Source: WLJO01 sp945889085 (GTDB lineage: Bacteria; Actinomycetota; Acidimicrobiia; Acidimicrobiales; Ilumatobacteraceae). Taken from it: DNA of 53,811 nucleotides. Location: the NCBI GenBank assembly GCA_945889085.1, contig CAMDBM010000018.1, forward strand, positions 1 to 53,811. Reading direction: 5' to 3'. The position numbers were made by a program, and so were the translations under genes. The notes under the pieces are model-generated. The model did not search any database. It worked only from the letters and a program-made list of their open reading frames with translations, and had not been told where the DNA came from. Below, one piece after another: positions 1 to 9,000 of this stretch; position 1 is the first letter of the stretch, and each line of letters starts with the position of its first letter.

Positions 1-140
1 GAAGGGGCCTGCTCGGCCACATCGATGCAGTCGAGGATGATCTGGTGGTCGAGCGGCCGCTCGAGGTCAAGCCGCCGCCGCACCGCTCGCGTGGTGGTCA
101 ACGCTGCGTCTACCGCGGCAATGAGGGAATGACCGTCCAT
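1..140 (-). CDS. Nitroreductase family protein, N-terminal part (runs off the left edge)
   Basis: The complement of 138-140 is ATG and opens a frame with no stop to the window edge. It gives 46 residues beginning MDGHSLIAAVDAALTTTRAV. The pattern TTRAVRR, followed by a hydrophobic helix and EQAP, is the typical start of FMN-dependent nitroreductases, where this Arg-rich segment contacts the FMN phosphate. Such enzymes use NAD(P)H to reduce nitro groups, quinones or enones in the cytoplasm. The gene diverges from the selenoprotein gene at 244, and the two share the 103-base region between them. Only the N-terminus is visible, so the subfamily cannot be named. Confidence 0.75.
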   Translation of the reverse strand, partial: MDGHSLIAAVDAALTTTRAVRRRLDLERPLDHQIILDCIDVAEQAP

Positions 141-170
141 GCCACTGGATACTAAACGAGCCTGACCCAG

Positions 171-188
171 TGAGTCCACTTGACGGAC
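171..188 (+). promoter_or_regulatory. Conserved upstream element, copy 1 (TGAGTCCACTTGACGGAC)
   Basis: This 18-base element lies 55 bases before the selenoprotein start. A near copy with one mismatch occurs at 1585-1602 before the molybdopterin oxidoreductase gene. It contains a TTGACG that could act as a -35 box, but no good -10 box follows at 16-18 bases. In this copy AGTCC and GGACT form a short inverted repeat around ACTTGAC. It may be an operator or activator site, possibly for the HxlR regulator encoded at 3972. Confidence 0.45.
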
Positions 189-243
189 TTACTGCGCAGC
201 GGCGAGGATGGTCAGATCGTCTTGAGACAACAAGGGGTGGACC

Positions 244-1389
244 GTGGCCGATGAGCACGTGAAGGCAATGACCGCCGACATCGAGACACCGGTGTTCGAG
301 CGCACCGCATTCACGAAGCCGAAACCGCTCCGGGAGGCGACGGTAGCCATCGTGACCTCGGCATCGTTGCATCATCCCGACGACCCAGATTTCGATCCCG
401 TCGACACGGGTTATCGGGTGTTGTCATCGGCCCGCCGGGACTACGTGATGGGCCATTGGAGCCCGAACTTCGACACAACCGGCTTCGCTGTGGACATCAA
501 CACCGTGTTCCCGATCGACCGACTCGACGAACTGGCCACGCAGGGCGTCATCGGTGCGGTGGCATCGGAGCACCTTGCCTATGCCGGCAACCAGTTCGAC
601 CTCAGCGGGGTGCGTCTCGACAGCGGACCGGCCGGCGCAAAGAGGCTCGTGGCCCAAGGCGTCGACGTTGTGCTCCTCACCCCGGTTTGACCGTTGTGCA
701 CGCGTACCGTGAGTACGCTCGCCCACGTCTTCGAGGCGGAGGGTCTTGCCACGATCGCTCTCGGCTCCCAGCGGAACCAGATCGCCAACACGGCACCGCC
801 GCGAGGCCTGTGGTGCGACTTCCCGCTGGGTCGGCCGCTTGGCAAGCCGGGCGATGCCGAGTTCCAGCACCGGGTGCTCGCCCACGCCTTCGCATTGTTG
901 GAGGCCACGGGGCCCGTGTTCGAGACCTTCGCGGAAAGCATCGCGGACGACGGCACCGAGGTCCTGGCCTGTCCACTTCCGCCTCGCCACGATGCCAACG
1001 CCCATCCGGCGGTGGACGAGGCACGGGGCTTGCGCGCAGCCTATGACCGTGCCGTCAGTCGCTACGGAAATCGAGTCGGCGCCGGTCGTGTTGTCGACGC
1101 TGACCACATCACCGACGCCATCGAGGCGTTTGCGCGTGTCGCTGATGGCACCGACTGGAAGCAAGCAGCCATTCCCGGGATCCCTGCCCGAGTAGCCCAG
1201 GACATTCGCGGCTACTACGAAACGGCCGCTCTCGGCCTCGCCGACCACGTGCCCGGCGCGTGGGCAGGAACTCGCTGGTTCTTCGACCGCACCGAGGGCG
1301 GAAAGACAGTGACGGCAGCGCGCGAGGCCATGCGCGTGGCCGGAGTGAAACAGTCGGTGTGGTTCTACATGACCCCCGGCGACCGCTGA
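244..1389 (+). CDS. GrdB/PrdB-type reductase selenoprotein B family protein with in-frame TGA (Sec149)
   Basis: One reading frame runs from GTG 244 to TGA 1387-1389, interrupted only by TGA at 688-690. Read as selenocysteine, the site is LLTPV-U-PLCTRTV, a UxxC redox motif. Similarity continues across it on both sides (IDRLDELATQGVIGAVASEH before, RGLWCDFPLGRPLGKPGD after). The family is the selenoprotein B component of glycine/sarcosine/betaine and D-proline reductases; the Sec position near residue 150 is closer to PrdB than to clostridial GrdB. The protein would be 381 residues. AAGGGGTGG just upstream supports the GTG start. A hairpin that fits a bacterial SECIS follows the TGA. The free-living actinobacterial members are not biochemically defined, so the substrate is unknown; a reductase or thiol-type redox role is inferred. 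Confidence 0.82.
688..718 (+). promoter_or_regulatory. Sec codon and bacterial SECIS-like hairpin
   Basis: TGA at 688-690 is followed by a perfect 6-bp stem, GCGTAC (702-707) with GTACGC (713-718), closing a 5-base loop CGTGA (708-712). The loop begins 18 bases after the TGA and its second base is G. Both agree with the bacterial SECIS model (apical loop about 16-37 bases from UGA, G among the first two loop bases). The hairpin lies within the coding sequence, as expected for bacteria. SelB binding is inferred. Confidence 0.72.
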
Positions 1390-1584
1390 GAACTTCGGGG
1401 CGACGTGCCGTGGCCAACCAGCGTTCCCCATGCACTTCCCCAACTCGCAGGAAGAAGTCAATCCATCTCTGATGTCGCTGTGTTTCTGGTCGTCAAGACG
1501 ATGCACCGTTCACGGTGGAAGGCGCCTCGCCGCGCACCGGCCGAATGATCATCTTCACGTTCCCGTCCGAGGCGAAAGCTCGGG

Positions 1585-1602
1585 TGAGTACACTTGACGG
1601 AC
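1585..1602 (+). promoter_or_regulatory. Conserved upstream element, copy 2 (TGAGTACACTTGACGGAC)
   Basis: This is the second copy of the element at 171-188, one base different, 64 bases before the molybdopterin oxidoreductase start. Similarity fades after GGAC. Here ACACT and AGTGT flank the core (1590-1612) as an inverted repeat. The equal placement before two neighbouring redox genes suggests common control. Confidence 0.45.
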
Positions 1603-1666
1603 CCACGAGTGTTCGGTCAGAGTGCGAGCACCGGGTAGGGCAACCACTGCCGACAGGGGGAGCGAG

Positions 1667-3958
1667 ATGAGCGATCAGGAATACGCCGAGCCAGATGCGT
1701 CGGACAAGAACGTCGTCTGGCACAAGACCGCCTGCATCCTCTGCTCGAACAACTGCGGCGTCGAGGTACGCCTTGACGGTCGCAGGATCACCCGAGTTCG
1801 CGGCAACAAGGCCCACGTCGCGTCGAAGGGCTACACCTGCGAGAAGGCGTTGCGTATCGACCACTACCAGAACGCCCGAAGCCGGCTGACCTCACCCATG
1901 AAGCGCATGCCGGACGGGACGTATGCCGAGATTGATTGGGATACTGCGATCGCCGAGGTCTCCGCTGGTCTGGTCGGGGTGCGGGAACGTCACGGCGACT
2001 CGATCCTGTACTACGGCGGCGGCGGACAGGGCAACCATCTCGGTGGCGCCTACGCCCAGTCCACCCGCAAGGCGTTCGGGATCACCCGAATGTCCAACGC
2101 ACTGGCCCAGGAAAAGACCGGCGAGGCGTGGGTCGAGGGCCGGATGTTCGGCGCCCACACCCACGGCGAGTTCGCCGACGCCGAGGTGGCGCTGTTCCTC
2201 GGCAAGAATCCGTGGCACTCTCACGGATTCGACGAAAGCCGTCGAGTGCTCAAGGCGATCTCGGCCGACCCGGCCAGGGCGCTTATCGTGATCGATCCGC
2301 GTCGAACCGAGACCGCCGATCTGGCCGACCACTGGCTCCCCGTGAAACCCGGCACCGACGCCTTCCTGCTCGCCGCACTCGGTGCGGTGCTGACGCAGGA
2401 GAACCTGATCGCGGCCGATTGGTTGGCCCGCAATGCCGTCGGGGTGGACGAAACGATCGCTGCCTTCGCGGCGATCCCCGTCGCTGACTTCGCTCAGCGC
2501 TGCGGCATCGATGAGGCAACCATCCGGACGGTGGCTCGCCGGCTTGCAGCAGCCAAGAGCGTTGCTGTCTATGAAGATCTTGGCGTCGAGATGGCGCCGC
2601 ACTCCACGCTGGTGTCGTACCTGCAGCGGGTGATCTGGGTGTTGCTCGGCAACTTCGCCGAACCCGGCGCGATGAGCACCCACACCTGGTTCGCGCCGCT
2701 GTTCAGCTACCACAGTGCGGGCCGGGAGTTGCTCGACCCCGTAACCGGTGGCCAGATCATCTCGGGCATGGTGGCGTGCAACGACATCGCAGACGGCATC
2801 CTGAGCGACCACCCGGAACGCACCAGAGCGCTGTTCATCGAAAGCGCGAACCCAGCGCACTCCCTTGCCCAGTCCGAGAAGTTCCGCCGTGCCATGCGGC
2901 GTTGCGAGTTTTCCGTGGTCATCGACGTAGCCATGACCGAGACAGCGCTCGAGGCCGACTATGTGCTGCCCGCAGCGTCGCAGTACGAGAAGGTTGAGAC
3001 GACGTTCTTCACCTTCGGGTTTCCCGACAATCGCATCTGCCTGCGTCCGCCACTGTTGGAGCCGCTCGGTGATTCGCTGCCCGAACCGGAGATCCACAGC
3101 CGACTGGTGGCGTCGCTCGGACTGCTCAACGACACGGTCATCGAGACACTGCGCCGGGCTGCGCAACAGGGTTACGAGGCGTTCGGCGCTTGCTTCACGA
3201 GCCTCGCTGCGAGCAACCCGTCGGTTGGCATGGTGGGCGCGGTCGTGGCCTACCGCACCCTCGGCCCGACGCTGCCACACGGTATGGAGACGGCTGCGGC
3301 ACTGTGGCTCCGCGCCCAACAATTGGCGGCCATGTATCCCACTCAGGTGCGCGCGGCTGGCCACGCTGGGGAGGGCCCCGCCCTCGGATCTGCGCTGTTC
3401 GATGCGATGGTGCACAATCCCGACGGCGTCGTGTTCACCCGTCACGAGCACGGCGATGGGTGGAGCCTGCTGGGCACTCCCGATCGGAAGATCCACGTGG
3501 CCATCGACGAGCTGCTCGACGAACTCCGCTCGCTGCCGAACCACACCGAGCGGCACAGCAGCGCGGAGTTCCCCTTTATCCTGTCCGCCGGTGAACGGCG
3601 GTCGTTCACCGCCAACACCATCATGCGCGATCCGGCGTGGCGCAAGAAGGACCCCGAGGGAGCGCTGCGGCTCAGCCCGGGTGATGCCGGTGCGCTCGGG
3701 GTGGTCAGCGGGTCCCGAGTGCGGATCACTACACCCGGCGGCACAGCAGTGGCGGTGGCCGAGGTGACTGACACCATGATGGACGGCCACATCGCCCTCC
3801 CCAACGGCCTCGGCCTCGGCTACTCGCCGGCAGGCGGCTCGCCAGAACTCACCGGTGTGGCCCCCAACGAACTGACCCTCACCGACTGGTGTGATCCCAT
3901 CGCCAAGACGCCCTGGCACAAGCACATCCCGGCTCGGCTCGAACCGGTCGACCGCTGA
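1667..3958 (+). CDS. Molybdopterin (bis-MGD) oxidoreductase with N-terminal 4Fe-4S cluster
   Basis: This 763-residue protein belongs to the DMSO reductase/formate dehydrogenase superfamily. An N-terminal cluster motif C23-x2-C26-x3-C30-x27-C58 binds 4Fe-4S. It is followed by the MopB body (DWDTAIAEV, LGKNP, VIDPRRTETADLAD) and a C-terminal molydopterin-dinucleotide-binding domain (LRLSPGDAGALGV, ALPNG). No twin-arginine signal is present, so it is probably cytoplasmic. In the region where many relatives carry the Cys, Ser or Sec ligand to Mo, the text reads NALAQEKTGEAW with none of these. ATG 1667 follows GGGGGAGCGAG, a good ribosome site; the longer upstream start has none. An HxlR regulator follows after 13 bases. 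Substrate not predictable. Confidence 0.88.
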   Translation: MSDQEYAEPDASDKNVVWHKTACILCSNNCGVEVRLDGRRITRVRGNKAHVASKGYTCEKALRIDHYQNARSRLTSPMKRMPDGTYAEIDWDTAIAEVSAGLVGVRERHGDSILYYGGGGQGNHLGGAYAQSTRKAFGITRMSNALAQEKTGEAWVEGRMFGAHTHGEFADAEVALFLGKNPWHSHGFDESRRVLKAISADPARALIVIDPRRTETADLADHWLPVKPGTDAFLLAALGAVLTQENLIAADWLARNAVGVDETIAAFAAIPVADFAQRCGIDEATIRTVARRLAAAKSVAVYEDLGVEMAPHSTLVSYLQRVIWVLLGNFAEPGAMSTHTWFAPLFSYHSAGRELLDPVTGGQIISGMVACNDIADGILSDHPERTRALFIESANPAHSLAQSEKFRRAMRRCEFSVVIDVAMTETALEADYVLPAASQYEKVETTFFTFGFPDNRICLRPPLLEPLGDSLPEPEIHSRLVASLGLLNDTVIETLRRAAQQGYEAFGACFTSLAASNPSVGMVGAVVAYRTLGPTLPHGMETAAALWLRAQQLAAMYPTQVRAAGHAGEGPALGSALFDAMVHNPDGVVFTRHEHGDGWSLLGTPDRKIHVAIDELLDELRSLPNHTERHSSAEFPFILSAGERRSFTANTIMRDPAWRKKDPEGALRLSPGDAGALGVVSGSRVRITTPGGTAVAVAEVTDTMMDGHIALPNGLGLGYSPAGGSPELTGVAPNELTLTDWCDPIAKTPWHKHIPARLEPVDR

Positions 3959-3971
3959 GGGCCGGCTCGCC

Positions 3972-4430
3972 ATGAGACGAACCCGATTCGACGACAACCC
4001 GTGCCCGATCGCCCGCACCGCCGACCTGCTCGGTGATTGGTGGACTCCTCTGGTCCTTCGGGAGTTACTGCTCGGCCGCAGCCGCTTCAACGACATCCAG
4101 GAAGCGCTCAACATCAACCGCACCGTTCTCACCCAGCGCCTCGCACGCTTGGTCGACGAGGGCATCGTCGAGCGACACCGCTATCAGGACCGCCCGCCCC
4201 GCGACTCGTTCGTGTTGACCGACAAGGGACGCGCCCTCTGGGACGTGCTCAGCGTCATGTGGCACTACGGCGAGCAATGGCTCTTCGACACCCCTATGCC
4301 CATCGAGATGTACGACAAGCACTCCGGTGAACGGATCGAGCCCACTGTCATCGACCGCAACACCGGCCAAGCGCTCGATCTGGCCACCACCCGGCGGCGG
4401 CTCCGGGCCGGCTCCGAGCCCACCACCTGA
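3972..4430 (+). CDS. HxlR-family winged-helix transcriptional regulator
   Basis: The protein has 152 residues. The start CPIARTADLLGDWWTPLVLR carries the conserved N-terminal Cys of HxlR regulators. The wHTH follows (SRFNDIQEALNINRTVLTQR, LARLVDEGIVERH), then a wing ending in YVLTDKGR-like FVLTDKGRALW. HxlR proteins are dimeric DNA-binding regulators, often responding to redox or electrophilic signals. The gene starts 13 bases after the molybdopterin oxidoreductase stop and probably shares its transcript. It is a good candidate to bind the repeated element at 171-188 and 1585-1602. The C-terminal 40 residues are outside the core fold. Confidence 0.9.
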   Translation: MRRTRFDDNPCPIARTADLLGDWWTPLVLRELLLGRSRFNDIQEALNINRTVLTQRLARLVDEGIVERHRYQDRPPRDSFVLTDKGRALWDVLSVMWHYGEQWLFDTPMPIEMYDKHSGERIEPTVIDRNTGQALDLATTRRRLRAGSEPTT

Positions 4431-4501
4431 AGGAACGCTCGCGACTGGGATGCCGCCCCCCGACGACTGTGCCGCGGGCAATCGGCCCGTAGCGTGACGG
4501 C

Positions 4502-5956
4502 ATGAACGTTGTCGTGTTCGGTGCAAGTGGATACGTCGGTGGTCGCTTGATCCCGGTCCTGCTGAAGCGGGGCCACCGTGTGCGTGCCATCACGCGCAGC
4601 GCCGCATCGCTTGACAACCACCCTTGGCGGGCCGACGTTGAGGTGGTGACAGCCGACCTGTTCGAACCGGCATCACTGACCCGGGCTCTCGACGGCATGG
4701 ACGTGGCGTACTACCTCGTGCACTCCATGGAACAGTCGAACTTTGCCGACCTCGACCGCAAGGCTGCTCAGGCACTCGCCAACGCCGCAGCGACAGCGGG
4801 CCTGCACCGCATCGTGTACCTCGGCGGTCTCGGGCAGGGCTCGCTCTCCGAGCACCTAGAGAGCCGTCAGGAAGTGGGCCGCATCCTCGCCAGTGGTTCG
4901 GTGCCCGTTACCGAGTTCCGCGCTGCAGTCGTCATCGGTTCGGGTTCGCTGTCGTTCGAGATGACCCGCTACCTCACCGAGGTGCTGCCCGTGATGGTCG
5001 CCCCGAAGTGGGTCACCACGCAGTGCCAACCCATCGCCATCCGTGATGTGCTCACGTACCTCGCGTCGTGCCTCGACGAACCCGCAACGGTCGGTCGGGT
5101 CCTCGAGGTCGGCGGCCCCGACACGGTGTCGTACGAGGACATGATCCAGCGCTACGCCAAGGTCGCCGGCCTGCGGCGCCGTCGGCTCATCCGGGTTCCG
5201 CTGCTGTCGCTGGGGCTGTCGGCCCGGTGGGTGGGCGCCGTTACACCGCTGTCGAGCCACATCGCCGTGCACCTCGTGGAGAGCCTGCAACACGAGGTGA
5301 TCGTGCACGACCACTCCGCAGAAGCCCTCATGCCGTTTGAGCGGATCGGGTACGACGAGGCGGTTCGCCTCGCGCTCGAGAACACTCGTGGTGCCAGCGT
5401 GCCAACACGGTGGGCGCGGGGTTCCTGGCAACCCGCCGAGCCGATGCCCTCGGACCCGGAACACGCCTTCGGCGCCATCATGCGCGATGTCCGCACCATT
5501 CGCTGCGCGGCCCCACCCGCAGACGTGGCGGCGGCGTTCATGCGCATCGGCGGAAGCAACGGGTACTACGCCGCGAACTGGGCGTGGCGCATCCGTGGTG
5601 CACTCGACACCCTCGTTGGAGGTGTTGGCCTGCGGCGCGGGCGCCGGCACCCGACAGAACTGAGCGTTGGTGAGCCGCTCGACTTCTGGCGGGTGGTTGC
5701 CGTGGAGCCCGGGGTGGCTCTGGAACTGAAAGCAGAGATGAAACTTCCCGGGGAGGCCTGGCTCGGATGGCGGGTTCGGGAGATCGACGGCGGGACCGAG
5801 TTGACCCAAACGGCATGGTTCGTGCCCCGCGGGCTCCTCGGTCGGGCCTACTGGTACTCACTCGTGCCATTCCACGGGCTGATCTTCCCGCGGATGGCCC
5901 AGGGGATCATCCGAGCCGCCGACGCTACAAACACACCCTGTGCACTTACTAGTTAG
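4502..5956 (+). CDS. NmrA-like NAD(P)-binding protein fused to DUF2867 domain
   Basis: This 484-residue protein starts with an atypical SDR Rossmann fold: VFGASGYVGGRLIPVLLKRG at residues 4-23 binds NAD(P). ADLFEPASLTRALDGMDVAYYLVHSM follows the usual NmrA/complex-I-39-kDa pattern. The C-terminal 180 residues (from about 300) match the DUF2867 type, a START/Bet v1-like lipid- or ligand-binding fold (FWRVVAVEPG, GEAWLGWRV, TQTAWFVPRGLLGRAYWY). Such fusions are common in actinobacteria and have no assigned reaction. It is monocistronic by spacing (71 bases after the HxlR gene) and probably cytoplasmic. Confidence 0.85.
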   Translation: MNVVVFGASGYVGGRLIPVLLKRGHRVRAITRSAASLDNHPWRADVEVVTADLFEPASLTRALDGMDVAYYLVHSMEQSNFADLDRKAAQALANAAATAGLHRIVYLGGLGQGSLSEHLESRQEVGRILASGSVPVTEFRAAVVIGSGSLSFEMTRYLTEVLPVMVAPKWVTTQCQPIAIRDVLTYLASCLDEPATVGRVLEVGGPDTVSYEDMIQRYAKVAGLRRRRLIRVPLLSLGLSARWVGAVTPLSSHIAVHLVESLQHEVIVHDHSAEALMPFERIGYDEAVRLALENTRGASVPTRWARGSWQPAEPMPSDPEHAFGAIMRDVRTIRCAAPPADVAAAFMRIGGSNGYYAANWAWRIRGALDTLVGGVGLRRGRRHPTELSVGEPLDFWRVVAVEPGVALELKAEMKLPGEAWLGWRVREIDGGTELTQTAWFVPRGLLGRAYWYSLVPFHGLIFPRMAQGIIRAADATNTPCALTS

Positions 5957-6004
5957 ACTTGCGTTACGCCCATCGCATTGACGGGCGAACCGAGAGGGCC
6001 ACGA

Positions 6005-9000
6005 ATGCGATCAGCGAGAGCCTCCCGTTCTCGGGCCGGCGCCAAGCGCCTCCGCCCTCACCGCAAGCCTTGGTCCTCGTTGTCCCGGTCGCAGCGACGC
6101 AGGTTCCGCACTGTCGCTGCCGGCGTAGCGTCCGCAGCGACGCTCATCACGCTCACCGTCGTCGTTGTGGTGAGCGCCGTCAGCGAACGGGCCGGCACGT
6201 TCGTGTCGCCAACCACCTGCACGAACACAACCGCCAACAACCTCAAGTTCGACCCGGCAACCGGCGCCGAGGGCACCAGCGTCTACATCACCGCTGCGAA
6301 CTTCGCCGACGTCACCGACGTCACCTTCAACGGCACGCCGGTCAACTCGTTCAACGTGATCTCCGCCACCGAGATCACCACCGCAGTGCCCGCCGGCGCC
6401 ACGAACGGGCCCATCGCCATCGTGTCCGGAACAACTCCCGTCACGAGCGACACCTGCTTCACGACCACCTCGCCGGCAATCGCCTCGTTCGGCCCCGTAT
6501 CCGGAGCAGCAGGAACCACACTCACGATCACCGGCGCGAACCTCGCCGGCGCAACGGCAGTGAAGTTCAACGGCCTGCCCACCACGCCCACTTCGGTAAC
6601 GCCAACAGCGGTCACGGTCACCGTTCCCCCCAATGCCGTCACCGGCCTCATCTCGGTAACGACCCCCGTGAGCACCGGGGTCACGACCGCAACCTTCACC
6701 GTCTCGTCGCCAGCGATCACCACCTTCGAGCCGCCGGGCGGCCGCGCGGGAACCGTCGTCACACTGACCGGTGCAAACCTTGCAGGTGCCACCGCCGTCC
6801 GCTTCGGTGCCGTTCCCGCATCGTCGTTCAGCGTGCTCTCGGCAACGAAGGTGACAGCCACCGTGCCGACAGGCGTTACCGGTGGCCCGATCACGATCAC
6901 CACGCCGTCGGGTGCGGCGACGGCGAGCGCAGGTTTTGCGGGTGACCCCACCATCATCTCGTTCGCACCCACCCCCGTTGCACCGGGCGCTTCACTGACG
7001 ATCACCGGCGCAAACCTCAACTCGGTCACCGCTGTCGGCTTTGCCGGATCGGCAGCGGTGGTCACCTTTACTGTCCTTTCATCGACGCAGATCACGGTGA
7101 CGGTGCCGGCGGACGCCGTGAGCGGAACCCTCGTGCTCCAGGGCACCGGTATCACTGCCACCTCCGCCTCGCCGCTCACCGTCCTCCCCTCGGTGACCTC
7201 GTTCTGGCCGCTCACCGGCCCTGCGGGAACCGTGGTCACCGTCACGGGCTACAACCTCAACACCCCCACCACCGTCACCTTCAATGGTGTGCCTGCATCC
7301 CAGTTCCAGTCCGTCTCGCCCACCGAACTGACCGCCACGGTTCCGGCCGGGGCCACGAACGGCACGATACGCGTGGGGACCGCTTCAGGATCCGGGGACA
7401 GCGCCAGCACGTTCGGCACCGCCGCCACGCCACCCCCCGTGATCGCGCCGATTCGCCCAATCACCGTTCCATCCCAGCCCGACAGCACGACGCCGACCAC
7501 CACCAGCTGCATCTTCGTAGATGCCGACAGGTGCTTAGTAGATCCCCCGCCGCCCCCCCCGCCGCCGCCCCCCCCGCCGCTGTCACCAACGACGCCGGAA
7601 CTCATTGATATTGATATTGATGTTGATCAGGTGACGGCGACCACCACCACGGCGCCGACCACCACCACGGTGCCGACCACCACCACGGTGCCGACTACCA
7701 CCACGGCCCCAGCGCCGGTCACAGCACCCACTTCACTTTCCAACAGCGGGATCAGGCTCACCAACCAGGTGGGCACTGTGGGCCCCAACGCGTCGGGAAT
7801 CCAAACGTGGACTGGCACCGCTACCGCCGCGTTCGGCCTCCTGAGGATCCCGGTGACGCTGGCCTACTCGAGCAACCTGCAGTGGACGCTGACCGCCAGT
7901 GCCGCCGCAGCAACCGTCAGCATGAATTTCTTCTCACTCTCCCTCACTGCTATCAGCGGTTCGGTGACCGCCACCCCTGAAGGAACCACCTGGAACCTTG
8001 TCGGCGCGTTGGGTACCCGGCTCGTGGTGGTGGGTGGCTCAGCGACCACACCGCTGGGCAAACTTGCTGTCCTCGGCGGCACGGTTGCCGTTGAACCCTT
8101 GTGCCCCACGCTCGCAGTCTCCACCAGGCTCTGCCCGCCCGGCATCGGGGACACCTACCTGCGCCTCGTCGGCGACAAAACCAACGCAACTGCCGGCTTC
8201 TACGCAAACCTCGGCACGGGGGTTCCCCTCCAAGCGCTCGGTACGTACGAGGCCGCCGTGAACCTTGCCACGGGCGCCTTCGTGCTGGAGGGCCAGTTCG
8301 ACGCCACCAGCGAGGCCGCTATGAGCGGCATCGTGATGACCGGGCTGACCGTCCGGGTGGCGGCAGGCGAGCGAACCTTCGCGACGCTTGCCGGTGGCAT
8401 CGTCCCCATGAGCGGGGCGGCGAACGGGGGCTTCGACGTCCTCGTCCGCGGCAGCGGCCGGATCAAGGTGCCCAAGTTCGGTTCCTGGAATGCCCCACGC
8501 ATCTCGCTGGCCTACGCCAACGGCGGCTTCGTCGTGGTCGGGTCGCTCGCAAACAGGCCCAGTTTCGGCGATGCCAACATGTCCAGCTTCGCGTACTTCA
8601 ACACCCAGGCGGCCACGAACACCTGGGTGCTCGGCACCGTGCTCCTCGTGCTGCCGGAGACCTACATGTTTGCCGGTTCGATGCAAACCCCGGACTTCCT
8701 CACCAAGCACCTCGGCGTGCCGAAGAGGGAACTCGGGGTGTACGCCACGTACACCACCTCGGGCATCGCAAGGATCACCGCGGTGATACCAGCGAACCTC
8801 AAGCTTCCGCCGATCCCCAACGTGAAGACCACGATCACCAGGTTCACGCTGACCTCGACGATGAACTTCGAGCCGAATCCGGGATCAACCGAATACGGGT
8901 ATCAGGTTGCCGCCAACGGCGTGATGTCGATCAACAACAACGCCGAGATCGCGCTCGTTCTCGCCCTGAAGTACACGCCGTTCGAGTTCTCCATTGCGCT

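Noticed and set aside
244..690. A complete 148-residue protein ending at 690
   Set aside because: The frame continues with family sequence after the TGA; the stop is better read as selenocysteine than as the end of a gene.
424..1506. 360-residue minus-strand ORF opposite the selenoprotein gene
   Set aside because: Low-complexity, Arg/His/Gly-rich text without domains; it mirrors the codon structure of the plus-strand gene.
1493..1864. Short minus-strand ORF reaching into the gap before the molybdoenzyme gene
   Set aside because: No family resemblance and most of it overlaps the N-terminus of a clear gene.
1892..4165. 757-residue minus-strand ORF opposite the molybdopterin gene
   Set aside because: Antisense shadow of a well-supported gene; no recognisable domain.
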